Made by a program: the position numbers and the translations under genes. Shown here in pieces: positions 8,272-17,437 of a stretch of DNA of 64,000 bases; the first letter of the stretch is position 1; the number at the start of each line of letters is the position of its first letter. The DNA is from an uncultured Aquimarina sp. Lineage in GTDB: Bacteria > Bacteroidota > Bacteroidia > Flavobacteriales > Flavobacteriaceae. Location: positions 1-64,000 of the forward strand of contig CANMLG010000050.1 of NCBI GenBank assembly GCA_947498765.1, written 5' to 3'. Below the pieces are notes generated by a model that worked only from the letters and a program-made list of their open reading frames with translations, did no database searches and had not been told where the DNA came from.

Positions 8272-9834
8272 ATGGATTTAATTATACTCGTACCTGCATT
8301 AGTTGTAGGCGCTGTACTAGGATTTGTGATTTCAAAAATTCTGGAAAAAAAGAAGGGAGCAGGCAAAATAGCTGAAGCAGAAAAGACAGTAAAGTCTATG
8401 CTAAAAGAAGCTAAAATAGAAGCCGAATCTTTGAAAAAAGATAAAATTTTACAAGCTAAAGAGAAATTTATTGAGCTTAAAGCTGAACATGAAAAGGTGA
8501 TTTTATCGAGAGATAAAAAAATGGCTGAATCAGAAAAGCGTACTAGAGACAAAGAATCACAAATTTCAAGTGAACTTGCCAAAAATAAAAAGCTAAATCA
8601 ATCTTTAGAATCAAAACTAAAAAGTAATAATGAATTAAAAGAAAAGCTTGCTGTAAAAGAAGAAAAATTGGCAAGTGTTTTAGATAGAAAAGTTAAGGAG
8701 TTAGAAACAATTTCAAATCTTTCAGCAGATGAAGCTAAGGAACAATTAGTAGAATCATTAAAGGATAAAGCGAAGACAGATGCTATGTCTTTTATTCAGG
8801 ATACTATTGAAGAGGCTAAACTTACGGCACAACAAGAAGCTAAAAAAGTAGTGATTAATACCATTCAGCGTATTGGTACAGAAGAAGCTGTTGAAAATTG
8901 TGTGTCAGTTTTTAATATTGAGAACGATGATGTGAAAGGACGTATTATTGGTAGAGAAGGCCGTAATATTAGAGCAATAGAAGCTGCTACCGGAGTTGAA
9001 ATTATTGTAGATGATACACCAGAAGCTATTATTTTATCATGTTTTGATTCTGTACGAAGAGAAGTGGCACGTTTATCACTTCATAAATTAGTTACCGATG
9101 GACGTATTCATCCAGCCCGTATAGAGGAAGTTGTACGTAAAACACGTAAGCAAATTGATGAAGAAATAGCAGAAGTTGGAAAACGTACTGTTATTGATTT
9201 AGGAATTCATGGATTACATCCGGAATTAATTAAAACGGTTGGACGAATGAAGTATCGTTCGTCTTATGGCCAAAATTTATTGCAACACTCGCGTGAAGTT
9301 GCTAAGTTATGTGGGGTAATGGCTTCGGAATTAGGTTTAAACCCTAAACTTGCTAAAAGAGCAGGACTTTTACATGATATAGGAAAAGTACCTGAAACTG
9401 AGACAGAAGTTCCTCATGCAATTTTAGGAATGCAATGGGCAGAAAAATACGGCGAAAAATCTGAAGTTTGCAATGCCATTGGAGCCCACCATGATGAGGT
9501 TGAAATGACATCGTTATTATCACCAATTATTCAAGTTTGTGATGCTATAAGTGGTGCTAGGCCTGGAGCTAGGCGTCAAGTATTAGATTCTTACATTCAA
9601 CGTTTAAAAGATTTAGAAGCTATAGCATTTGGATTCCAAGGGGTAAAGAAAGCTTATGCTATTCAAGCCGGACGAGAGTTACGTGTTATTGTTGAAAGTG
9701 AAAAGGTAAGTGATGAAAAAGCAGCAGCATTATCGTTTGAAATTTCTCAGAAAATCCAAACAGATATGACGTATCCTGGTCAAGTAAAAATTACAGTAAT
9801 CAGAGAAACTAGAGCGGTTAATATTGCTAAATAG
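8272..9834 (+). CDS. rny: Ribonuclease Y
   Basis: This 520-residue protein has the full RNase Y layout: an N-terminal membrane helix (residues 2-24), a long Lys/Glu-rich coiled coil (about 30-200), a KH RNA-binding domain (about 205-275, with [15 protein letters not shown]), and an HD domain (about 330-430, with the His-Asp pair at 368-369 in LLHDIGKVP). A C-terminal domain ends in NIAK. It is a membrane-anchored endoribonuclease that starts mRNA decay. An intrinsic terminator follows about 50 bases after the stop. The last 60 or so bases of this gene occur again, mutated, at about 12509-12561. Confidence 0.96.
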   Translation: MDLIILVPALVVGAVLGFVISKILEKKKGAGKIAEAEKTVKSMLKEAKIEAESLKKDKILQAKEKFIELKAEHEKVILSRDKKMAESEKRTRDKESQISSELAKNKKLNQSLESKLKSNNELKEKLAVKEEKLASVLDRKVKELETISNLSADEAKEQLVESLKDKAKTDAMSFIQDTIEEAKLTAQQEAKKVVINTIQRIGTEEAVENCVSVFNIENDDVKGRIIGREGRNIRAIEAATGVEIIVDDTPEAIILSCFDSVRREVARLSLHKLVTDGRIHPARIEEVVRKTRKQIDEEIAEVGKRTVIDLGIHGLHPELIKTVGRMKYRSSYGQNLLQHSREVAKLCGVMASELGLNPKLAKRAGLLHDIGKVPETETEVPHAILGMQWAEKYGEKSEVCNAIGAHHDEVEMTSLLSPIIQVCDAISGARPGARRQVLDSYIQRLKDLEAIAFGFQGVKKAYAIQAGRELRVIVESEKVSDEKAAALSFEISQKIQTDMTYPGQVKITVIRETRAVNIAK

Positions 9835-9884
9835 TTTTTTTAAATAAATTAAGTAAAATATTAATTGATATTTATTTTCAAAAA

Positions 9885-9921
9885 AGATCATCTACAAAAT
9901 AAGTAGATGGTCTTTTTTTTT
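9885..9921 (+). terminator. Intrinsic terminator of rny
   Basis: The arms AGATCATCTAC (9885-9895) and GTAGATGGTCT (9903-9913) form an 11-base-pair stem with one G-U pair and a seven-base loop. A T-run follows directly. Confidence 0.85.
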
Positions 9922-9980
9922 GTTTCTTTTTTGAAATTAATGTAAATAAAATATTACAACATATTGATTGTAAGTAGTTT

Positions 9981-10014
9981 TTGATATTTTAAAAAGGTTA
10001 TTGTTATATATTTA
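9981..10014 (+). promoter_or_regulatory. Possible promoter of the acyltransferase-FAD fusion gene
   Basis: TTG at 9981-9983 and TATATTTA at 10007-10014 are 23 bases apart, a looser match to TTG-N19-TAnnTTTG. It is the best candidate between the rny terminator and the ATG at 10078 and would give a leader of about 55 bases. Confidence 0.35.
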
Positions 10015-10077
10015 ACCACTAAATTTCCTACATTTCACTTACAAATAGTAATAATTTTAAAGAAAAGAATGGATTAG

Positions 10078-12315
10078 ATGGTAAACGATAAAAAAAAGAA
10101 TTCATCATTTGTTAGGCTTTATGGAGCTGGTGGTCATTCTCAAGTAATAAAAGAGACATTATATTTAAATGATATTGAAGTAGAGAGCTATTATGATGAT
10201 TATTTTGGGAGAAAACATTTTAAAGTTACGGATATTAATAAAGGAGTACGTAATGATTTTGCAGGTTTTACTCATGATGGAAATCCATTTATTATATGTA
10301 TTGGAAATAATAAAGAAAGAGCAGAAATAGCTTCTTTAATCAATAATAACTATAGCAAAGTAATACACCCTTCGGCAATAGTATCCACTGATTCATTAGT
10401 AGGAGAAGGGACAGTTGTATTTGCGGGAGCAATAATTCAATCTAATACAAAAGTTGGAAAGCATGTAATTGTTAATACAGGAGCTAGTATTGATCATGAT
10501 AATATAATTGGAGATTATGCACATATTTCTCCCCAAGCAGCTTTATGTGGTCATGTTGAGGTTGGTGAAGGTACACATATCGGAGTTAGTGCATGTGTTA
10601 TTCCTAAAGTGAAAATAGGAAAGTGGTGTACAATAGGTGCTGGAGCGGTTATTATTAAAGATATTCCAGATTATTCAACAGTTGTAGGAAACCCTGGGAG
10701 GGTAATAAAACGGAATTTCCCAAAGATAAAAAATAAAATTAATGACCTAACATTTATAGGATCTGGAATTTCTTCTTCTTTCACGCTTTTGAAATTATTA
10801 GAAAAATTTGATAAATCTAATATTCAAGAAACTTTGAATATTACGATAATTGAAAAATCTAAAGAATTTTACACAGGAATTCCGTACGGATATAGATCTT
10901 CTGATTCTACATTATTAATAAAACCACTTAATAAATTTTTACCAGTTGAAGAGCTAAAAAAGTTTACAGATTGGCTATCAAAAAATATATCATGGCTTTT
11001 AGAGGAAACACTTTTTAATGGAGGAGAACTAATAAAAAAGTGGTTTAAAGAGAATGAAAAAGCTTTGATGGCTAATTTATGGAGTGATTTATTTATACCA
11101 AGAAGTTTTTTTGGAAAATATTTAATTTCAGAGATGAATAATAAAATTAATTATTTAACAAATAAAGGTGTAATTTCAGTTGATTTTATACATGCAGAGG
11201 TTCATAATGTAGAACATAAAGATGACATTTATTTTATTTCTTTTAAAGAAAAAAAAGAAAAGCTAAAAACTAAAAAAATTGTTCTTGGAATAGGTGCTGT
11301 ACCCAATAGGAAATTATTTAATGATTCTATAGTTAAAAAAGTTAGAGAAAATACGTTGCTTATTGAGGATCCATATAATCCGAGCTTAAGCAATACTCTA
11401 AGTGAAATCAAAGATTTTATAGGGAATAAAAAAGTGAATATACTTATTGTGGGGACTAATGCTAGTGCTATTGAACTTGTTTATAAGTTAAATGATTATT
11501 CGGGAATAGGATCCAGAATAAATCATATATATGCTCTTTCTCCACAGAAAAAATTTCCAGATTTTCATGTTAATTATGATGAATCTATTAAATTTATTCC
11601 AATTCATCTTATAAATTTACTTAAATCCAACACGAATATAAAAGCGTTTAAAATAGCAGAAGCTTGTAAAAAAGATCTTGATTTTGCTGAAGAAAATAAT
11701 ATTAGTGCTATATATTCGATTCAACCAATTTCATTAACGCTACATGATTTATTACTAAAATTAAATAATGAAGAAAAAGAGAAGTTTGCTTCATTTTTTG
11801 GAAATGAAATAGGAAAAAGACAAAGAGAAGCAGGGGAGCATTATTCACAAACTATTCTCGATTTAGAAAGAGAGAAGAAAATAACTTATATAGCTGGGAA
11901 ATTTTCAGGAATAAATAAGATTGATGAAAAGATAATAGTAAAGTATATTTCAAAAGAAAAGGAGGAGGCTTTTTTAGATGTTCCTATTGATATTATAATT
12001 AATTGTACAGGCAGTTGTAGTATTGAGCATCAACAAAATAACAATACATTTCTAGAAAATTTAGTTAGTAATAATATTTGTAAAGTAAATAAATCAAAAG
12101 TAGGTTTTTATGTTGATAATGATATGAAAGCAGGTAAATCACTTTATATAAATGGACCATTATTAAGTGGTAATGTAATTGACAGTAAAGCCATTTGGCA
12201 TGTAGAACATGGAGGTAGGATAGTTACTTTTTCAAAAAAATTAGCAGAAGTTTTGTTTAAGGATTTATATATTGAGAATATGAATGAAATAGAAAAAAAA
12301 GTTGTACATGTTTAG
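10078..12315 (+). CDS. Fusion of a NeuD-type hexapeptide acyltransferase and an FAD/NAD(P)-binding protein
   Basis: This is a 745-residue, two-part protein. Residues 8-212 form a complete NeuD/PglD-type sugar O/N-acyltransferase: a nucleotide-fold N-terminus with YGAGGHSQV, then hexapeptide repeats with the likely catalytic His in ASIDHDNIIGD, and the usual end VVGNPGRVIKR. From about residue 221 a second enzyme begins with the dinucleotide-binding motif GSGISSS. It runs to the end and resembles the FAD_NAD_binding_9 group (HpyO/CreE-like monooxygenases), with a late NCTGSCS segment. Joined, the parts would acylate and oxidise a shared small molecule, but no substrate is apparent. It stands alone between rny and a duplication scar, so it looks like an inserted cargo gene. 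No signal peptide is seen; it should be cytosolic. Confidence 0.75.
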   Translation: MVNDKKKNSSFVRLYGAGGHSQVIKETLYLNDIEVESYYDDYFGRKHFKVTDINKGVRNDFAGFTHDGNPFIICIGNNKERAEIASLINNNYSKVIHPSAIVSTDSLVGEGTVVFAGAIIQSNTKVGKHVIVNTGASIDHDNIIGDYAHISPQAALCGHVEVGEGTHIGVSACVIPKVKIGKWCTIGAGAVIIKDIPDYSTVVGNPGRVIKRNFPKIKNKINDLTFIGSGISSSFTLLKLLEKFDKSNIQETLNITIIEKSKEFYTGIPYGYRSSDSTLLIKPLNKFLPVEELKKFTDWLSKNISWLLEETLFNGGELIKKWFKENEKALMANLWSDLFIPRSFFGKYLISEMNNKINYLTNKGVISVDFIHAEVHNVEHKDDIYFISFKEKKEKLKTKKIVLGIGAVPNRKLFNDSIVKKVRENTLLIEDPYNPSLSNTLSEIKDFIGNKKVNILIVGTNASAIELVYKLNDYSGIGSRINHIYALSPQKKFPDFHVNYDESIKFIPIHLINLLKSNTNIKAFKIAEACKKDLDFAEENNISAIYSIQPISLTLHDLLLKLNNEEKEKFASFFGNEIGKRQREAGEHYSQTILDLEREKKITYIAGKFSGINKIDEKIIVKYISKEKEEAFLDVPIDIIINCTGSCSIEHQQNNNTFLENLVSNNICKVNKSKVGFYVDNDMKAGKSLYINGPLLSGNVIDSKAIWHVEHGGRIVTFSKKLAEVLFKDLYIENMNEIEKKVVHV

Positions 12316-12386
12316 CTTTATGTGGACAGTTACATTTTAAAAAGCTATGTTAAAAAAATAGATTATTATAAAAGTAGAATGCTAGT

Positions 12387-12561
12387 TTTGTTTATTTAAT
12401 TTGTTTTAATTGTTGTAGTAACATCATAAAAACAGAAACAAATGGATTCACTTTTTATCAAAATATGGGGAGACTTTTTTATGCTGCTGCAATAGCTGAT
12501 AAAAAAGTATCCTGCTCAAGTAAAAATTACAGTAATTAGAGAAAAGTATGATATTAAATAG
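12387..12561 (+). pseudogene. Tandem-duplication scar: start of the downstream TerB-like gene joined to the end of rny
   Basis: From about 12387 the sequence repeats the region upstream of 12659. From the ATG at 12442 to about 12508 it matches the first 69 bases of the gene at 12659, with one lost T (a frameshift, so the frame stops early) and one substitution. At about 12509 it switches abruptly to the last part of rny (compare 9772-9834). There are only two differences over the first 37 or so bases, followed by a small deletion before the same stop TAG at 12559-12561. Such a junction arises when a unit running from the rny end to the start of the TerB-like gene is duplicated in tandem. It is not a functional gene. 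Confidence 0.85.
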
Positions 12562-12658
12562 ATAATGAATTTATCAAATTTAGATGTAGTTATTTAAAAA
12601 TTAGATAATTAACGTTATTTTGTTTTAATTTTGTAGTAACATCACAAAATTAAAATAA

Positions 12659-13042
12659 ATGGATTCACTTTTTTATCAAAATATGGGGAGACTTTTTTAT
12701 GCTGTTGCAATAGCTGATAAAAAAGTAAGAGAAGTAGAAATTAAAGCATTGGAAAATCAAGTTAAAAAAACATGGCTTACAGTTGAAAGTACTAAAAATG
12801 CTTTTGGTGATAATTTAGCTTTCCAAATTGAAATTGTATTTAGTTGGCTTAAAGATGGTTTTAAGACTTCTGATGAATGTTTTTCAACTTTCGAAAATTA
12901 TTATAAACTAAATAAACCTTTATTTACTCCCGAAATTAAACAAATAATTATTATTACCGCTGATGATATAGCCGATTCATTTTCGGGTATTAATAAGCAG
13001 GAATTATTTATTTTAGATAAACTAAGTTTATTGCTGAAATAA
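12659..13042 (+). CDS. TerB-like helical protein
   Basis: The product is a 127-residue, all-helical cytosolic protein. The N-terminal part (LFYAVAIADKKVREVEIKAL) resembles the TerB fold pattern, in which an acidic Asp follows a helix and precedes a second helix starting with Glu. Overall similarity is loose, so the call is tentative. TerB-like domains bind metal and occur in stress and envelope systems. A partial copy of its start lies 217 bases upstream in the duplication scar. The ATG at 12659 is used because the duplicated segment carries the same ATG and upstream bases. Confidence 0.6.
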   Translation: MDSLFYQNMGRLFYAVAIADKKVREVEIKALENQVKKTWLTVESTKNAFGDNLAFQIEIVFSWLKDGFKTSDECFSTFENYYKLNKPLFTPEIKQIIIITADDIADSFSGINKQELFILDKLSLLLK

Positions 13043-13276
13043 TATGATAGAGATAACTTTATTTTAAGAGTAAAACTTTTTGATACTATCCTATTTAACA
13101 TTATTTAAACTATCCTAAGAATTAGAAAAATCAAAGATCTAGTTATTACAATTAATTTATGATAGTATTATAAATTTCAGTTTTAAAGTTTTCTTTTAAA
13201 ATATTTAATTATGGCTAAAATATTTTGCTTTTGCTTTTTTTTGGTTTAAAAAATATGATTTAATAGAGAATCATTG

Positions 13277-14797
13277 CTATTCTGTCCAGTAATCTACTAC
13301 TAAAACATCTGCTATAATTGGACCAATTTTATGAACTAAATCTAAATGTGCTTTATGGAACAAGTAAATTTCTCTAGCATGTACATTAGGAAACGTTAAT
13401 GTGAAACAATGAGTTAAACCTTTGCTATTTCCTTCGGTACTATCGTTTACTCCCCATTCAATATTTGCTATTTCTGGGATTTCATTTTTAAGATTAATAA
13501 AAGTTTTAATGGCTTCATTTATTTGTACTTCGCTGGCACTTTCTTTGTATTTTAAAGTTACGACATGCCTTAATACTTTTCCAGTTCTATTTAATTTAGG
13601 CGATATTTTATAGGTAACTATCTTTTTTAAATCAGTCCTAAATGAACCCGCAATAAGAAAGTTGTCGTTATCAATTTTATGGGATTTTAAACCATAATAA
13701 ATAGAAAAACCAGTTTCCAAATAATTTATAGGACTTAGAATACCTTCTTTATTTAATTTGCATAATTGAATACTAGCATCATCCCTTGTACCTATGGCTA
13801 AAATAGCTTCGTTATTAGTAGTTGAAATCACTTCAATTCTTGTTTGGCCTTTAAGTTTTGTGGTTTCATCATCTTTTAGGATGGAATGTGGGACTAATGC
13901 CCCTTTTTTATTTATTTTAAAAACACTTACGGCATCTCCATGATATACAAAGTTTGGGTTTTTTATAAAACCACTTCTTTTGTAGTATTTATGATGCCTG
14001 TGACCTACAATTATATAATTATTGTTTGCCAAAGTAACCCCAGTTATGGGGTAGGTGCCTGTTAGGTATCTATCTGTGGTATTATCACTTATGTTATTTA
14101 TATTTTTAAATTTTCCAGTTTCATAAACTCTAAAACTACTTATTCCATTGTCCTGAAAACCACCAGTATATAAAAATGTTTTCTCTTTTATTTTATGAGT
14201 AAACATACCTATAATGCCATCGGTATGAATAGTTTCGTTATCTTTCATGGATTGCACATGAGTTAGTTTTCCATCGGCTTCAATTTTAAATGAGCTTAAA
14301 CCAGGTGTTTTTTCTAAGCCACCAACAAAGAGATATGATGAGTTTTTCATATGTACAACTTGTAAGGTTATAGCTGTGCCCAAGTGCATTTTATCAGTGT
14401 CCTCAATTAGAGCAACACGTTTAAGGTTACCAGTACTTAAAATTTTAAAAGTTTCAATAACGTTTCCGTGTTTGTTGGCCACAAATAGGAAATCTGTTCC
14501 GTTGATATTATCAGCAACCATACCTCGGGCGGGTCCTTTTTTCTTGTAAAGTTCATGATTACTTATTGGAGTAAGTATGCCTTTTTTATCTAAACTATAT
14601 ACATCTATATTACCTATACCACCAGCAAATACAAAATGTGAGTTACCTTTTTTATAACTTGTAACAGAAACAGTGTTGCTTCCAGATATACTTTTAAAGT
14701 CTTTTCTATAAAGCATTAAGTTATCAGAAACTTGTGCAATACATAGTTGATTTAAAAGCAATACAATACCGAGAAGGCTTTGTTTTAAGTAATTCAT
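13277..14797 (-). CDS. Secreted beta-propeller-like protein with C-terminal Dabb domain
   Basis: The product has 506 residues from the chosen ATG at 14797, which puts a signal peptide (ending LCIAQ) at the very start. An in-frame ATG nine codons upstream would spoil it. Residues of about 25-400 hold repeated blades of the type 'FLFVANKHGNVIETFKI', each with a hydrophobic strand, Gly-Gly and a short polar turn. They resemble YncE/lactonase-like propellers. The last 100 residues form a stress-response A/B barrel (Dabb) domain, beginning VLRHVVTLKYKE and ending DVLVVDYWTE. Dabb domains are usually free-standing small proteins, so this fusion is unusual. The function is unknown; a carbohydrate or small-molecule role outside the cytoplasm is only a guess. 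Confidence 0.7.
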   Translation of the reverse strand: MNYLKQSLLGIVLLLNQLCIAQVSDNLMLYRKDFKSISGSNTVSVTSYKKGNSHFVFAGGIGNIDVYSLDKKGILTPISNHELYKKKGPARGMVADNINGTDFLFVANKHGNVIETFKILSTGNLKRVALIEDTDKMHLGTAITLQVVHMKNSSYLFVGGLEKTPGLSSFKIEADGKLTHVQSMKDNETIHTDGIIGMFTHKIKEKTFLYTGGFQDNGISSFRVYETGKFKNINNISDNTTDRYLTGTYPITGVTLANNNYIIVGHRHHKYYKRSGFIKNPNFVYHGDAVSVFKINKKGALVPHSILKDDETTKLKGQTRIEVISTTNNEAILAIGTRDDASIQLCKLNKEGILSPINYLETGFSIYYGLKSHKIDNDNFLIAGSFRTDLKKIVTYKISPKLNRTGKVLRHVVTLKYKESASEVQINEAIKTFINLKNEIPEIANIEWGVNDSTEGNSKGLTHCFTLTFPNVHAREIYLFHKAHLDLVHKIGPIIADVLVVDYWTE

Positions 14798-14877
14798 AAT
14801 TCTGTTTTCAAATTTATTATACAAAAATTAGAAATGATTTTAATAGAATAATTGAACTTGTTCAACTTGATTCAATT

Positions 14878-15456
14878 TTATGATATTTTAGACTGTTTTT
14901 TAATTTTACTTAAAAATTCATGTGTAATACCTAAGTAACTTGCAATTTGTTTATCAGTAAGTTTAGAAACTATTTGAGGATAAGAATTTTTGAAATTACG
15001 ATAACGTTCCTTAGCTGTTTGGCAATGAGTATTAATTAAACGACGCTGCCATGCAACTATGGCTTTTTGTGACATAATTCTGAAGAGTTTCTCGGCTATA
15101 GGGATTGAATCATAAAGAGTTAATTTATCCTTTCGGTTAATAAGAAGAATTTTACTATACTCTAATGCTTGTATATTTAAATTAGATGGAGTTTGATTCA
15201 TAAAGCTATCTATGTCCATTAACCACCAATCTTTAATGGCAAAATATAATGTGTTTTCGTTTCCTTTTTTATCTATTGTAAAAATTCTAAAACAACCTTC
15301 CAATACAAAGCCTTCAAATTTACAAATATTACCCTGAGTTAATAAAAACTCTTTTTTTTGAACAACTTTTGGCTTAAAATAATGGCATAAATGTTCTAAA
15401 TCCTTTTGCGGAAGTTGTAGACTTTTTTCGATATTTTTTAGTAATAAATCATTCAT
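14878..15456 (-). CDS. Crp/Fnr family transcriptional regulator
   Basis: The product has 192 residues. The N-terminal half is a cyclic-nucleotide-binding-like beta roll (about 15-120, with KEFLLTQGNICKFEGFVLEGCFRIF). The C-terminal helix-turn-helix is at about 165-190 (LTDKQIASYLGITHEFLSKIKK). The lack of the phosphate-binding Arg/Ser pair of true Crp suggests that it does not bind cAMP. It lies 80 bases downstream of the start of the propeller-Dabb gene on the same strand and could regulate that gene, but no operator was identified. Confidence 0.85.
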   Translation of the reverse strand: MNDLLLKNIEKSLQLPQKDLEHLCHYFKPKVVQKKEFLLTQGNICKFEGFVLEGCFRIFTIDKKGNENTLYFAIKDWWLMDIDSFMNQTPSNLNIQALEYSKILLINRKDKLTLYDSIPIAEKLFRIMSQKAIVAWQRRLINTHCQTAKERYRNFKNSYPQIVSKLTDKQIASYLGITHEFLSKIKKQSKIS

Positions 15457-15566
15457 TAATTATGTACTATTTTCTACCGCTAATCTAATAAAATGATAAA
15501 GGGTGAATAATGTAGAGTGAAAGTAGTTATTTTTTGATCATGATATTACCTACAAGTATTGATCTG

Positions 15567-16496
15567 TTATATTTTTTTAAGTTTTTTATACACAGTTTTT
15601 TGTTTCTTTAAATAAGCTAAAATGATTAGAGTTAAAGAAAAAAGTAGTGTTATCGCTAGCTTTGAAGCTGAAAACGAGTAATATCCTGTAATAAGTTGTA
15701 GGGAGTAAGTTAGCACCGGAATAGCAGTTATTAATATAGAAGCATAAAAAGGACTCAACGTTTTTAAGGATTTTTGTAATAGGAAAAGTGGTAAAGCCAT
15801 TGAAATTAACGCTAGCATAAAAATTTCGATAAGCACAGTTGGTTTCACCAAAAGTTGGCTTGGATTTACAAGGACTATTACAAGTGAAATTAGTAATAAA
15901 CCATAAAATCTTAGAGAAACGACTAAAGAAGCCGATAGATTTTTAATGGCTAATTCTTTAGAAATATTCATTATAAATGCAGCTACCACACCTCCTATAC
16001 TTATAACTATGGCGGCATATTTTACTATTTGGAAAGAATTCTCCATACTTATATCTTGATATACTAAGGCTAACATTAAAATAAACATTGTGACTAAAAG
16101 GATAGCTGTAATAAAGTTACTTTTATTGCTAGCTTTTGATTTTCTTAATTCGAAAATGAATAGATTCATAGGAATAGCACCAAGAAACAAACAGGCAAAT
16201 ACGGCAGGACTTAATACTTTTAAACTAAAAAATATTACAAACCAAATTATAGCATTAAGTAGATTTAGCCATAAAATTAATTTCTTATTTTTTTTAATGA
16301 GCACTATATTTTTAGTTAATTCTCTACTATTTAAAATTAAAAAAAATACAATTGTAAATATTGATGAATAAAATAGTGTAACAATAGGCGCTATTGACCT
16401 AGTTGTGTGGTTTACAAAAACATGAGAAAGAGCACTTATAAGTATATAGGCGCATATGTAAATAAAGCCCTTTGAAATATATTTTTTTTGTAGCAT
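15567..16496 (-). CDS. EamA/DMT-type membrane transporter
   Basis: This is a 309-residue protein with ten predicted membrane helices arranged as two five-helix halves (about residues 10-145 and 155-295), the pattern of drug/metabolite transporter (EamA) permeases. The substrate is unknown. A Lys-rich tail (KKQKTVYKKLKK) is cytoplasmic. It has its own promoter region and faces the truncated serine hydrolase. Confidence 0.8.
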   Translation of the reverse strand: MLQKKYISKGFIYICAYILISALSHVFVNHTTRSIAPIVTLFYSSIFTIVFFLILNSRELTKNIVLIKKNKKLILWLNLLNAIIWFVIFFSLKVLSPAVFACLFLGAIPMNLFIFELRKSKASNKSNFITAILLVTMFILMLALVYQDISMENSFQIVKYAAIVISIGGVVAAFIMNISKELAIKNLSASLVVSLRFYGLLLISLVIVLVNPSQLLVKPTVLIEIFMLALISMALPLFLLQKSLKTLSPFYASILITAIPVLTYSLQLITGYYSFSASKLAITLLFSLTLIILAYLKKQKTVYKKLKKI

Positions 16497-16548
16497 AATG
16501 AAGTTAATACATTAAAGATACTAATGATTATAGTTTAAAATGCTATGA

Positions 16549-17082
16549 AATACATCATTAATAAGACCAGAAAGCCTTGAAATAATGAAAACTATTGAAG
16601 ATAATTATGGTATTGGCTTATTTAAATATCCCTTTGTTGATAAAACTAATTATGGGCATTCGGGCGAAATAGATGGTTTTACTTCTACATTCTCTCATTT
16701 TTCAACTGAAAATATTTCTTATGCGTTAACGTCTAATGGAACGAATATTAATAATAATGATATTTCTATAGTAGTTTTAAGTGCTATTTTTAATGAACCT
16801 TATAAGATTCCTCAGTTTACTTCATATGAATTAAATTCAAAAGATTTAGATGAATACCTAGGAGTGTATTCTTCCGAGCAAATTCCATTAAAAATAACAG
16901 TTACCAAAAAAAATAGAGCTCTGATAGCACAAGCTACAGGACAGTCATCATTTCCACTGGAAGCTACAGCAAAAGATCAGTTTACATTTGATAAAGCAGG
17001 AATTGTTTTAGAATTCAATCCTGAAAAAAATGGAATGATATTAAATCAAGGAGGTGGGCAATATATATATACAAAGGAGTAA
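16549..17082 (+). pseudogene. C-terminal remnant of a serine hydrolase (class C beta-lactamase/esterase fold)
   Basis: The frame holds YGIGLFKYP... followed by YGHSGEIDGFTS, the conserved His-Ser/Thr-Gly strand of class C beta-lactamase-like hydrolases. A beta-stranded C-terminal domain follows (ELNSKDLDEYLGVYSSEQIPL). The N-terminal two thirds, with the nucleophile in Ser-x-x-Lys and the Tyr-x-Asn motif, are missing. Homologous residues (NTSLIRPESLEI) continue upstream of the ATG at 16585 to a TGA at 16546. This shows that the ATG is internal and the gene is beheaded. If translated from 16585 it gives a 165-residue protein with no catalytic serine. Confidence 0.75.
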
Positions 17083-17099
17083 AATAGTTTAACTAATAT

Positions 17100-17335
17100 A
17101 AGATCTAATTATTTCTCCGAAGTTTTTTTATAGGGAAATTTGTTTACACCCATTATTAAAAGCCATAAGCAAATCTCAATTTCTCCTATAGATACTGGTT
17201 TTCCCACAATAGTGGATAAAATTGTTTCATGGAAACCAGAATAAAGAAAACCGCAAAAAAATGTAACCTATTCAACCAGCCATTACTAATATTCCTAATA
17301 ATTTAGGCCAAAAAAAGATTTATAAGTTAAATATC
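17100..17335 (-). pseudogene. Remnant of a DUF4386-like membrane protein
   Basis: Translated on the minus strand, the stretch reads FFWPKLLGILVMAG, a stop, then IGYIFLRFSLFWFP. After a frameshift it reads GKPVSIGEIEICLWLLIMGVNKFP. The order (Pro-Lys-Leu-Leu-Gly-Ile, Ala-Gly-x-Ile-Gly-Tyr, then Ile-Gly-Glu ... Trp-Leu-Leu-Ile-x-Gly-Val) fits the end of DUF4386 membrane proteins. It has at least one stop and one frameshift and no start. The match is from memory of the family pattern. Confidence 0.5.
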
Positions 17336-17360
17336 CCAAATAGAAAAAACCAGCGACCCC

Positions 17361-17394
17361 ATCAGCTACTATTTTTATGAAAATAGTAGCTGAT
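17361..17394 (-). terminator. Hairpin, likely terminator of the Gfo/Idh/MocA gene
   Basis: The arms 17361-17375 and 17380-17394 are perfectly complementary over 15 bases around the loop TATG. It lies about 45 bases beyond the stop of the oxidoreductase gene at 17438. The T-run on the minus strand is offset by about ten bases, so termination strength is uncertain. Confidence 0.55.
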
Positions 17395-17437
17395 TTAGTT
17401 TAAAAAAACAAGAGAATAAAAGGTGTTGTAGCAAAGA

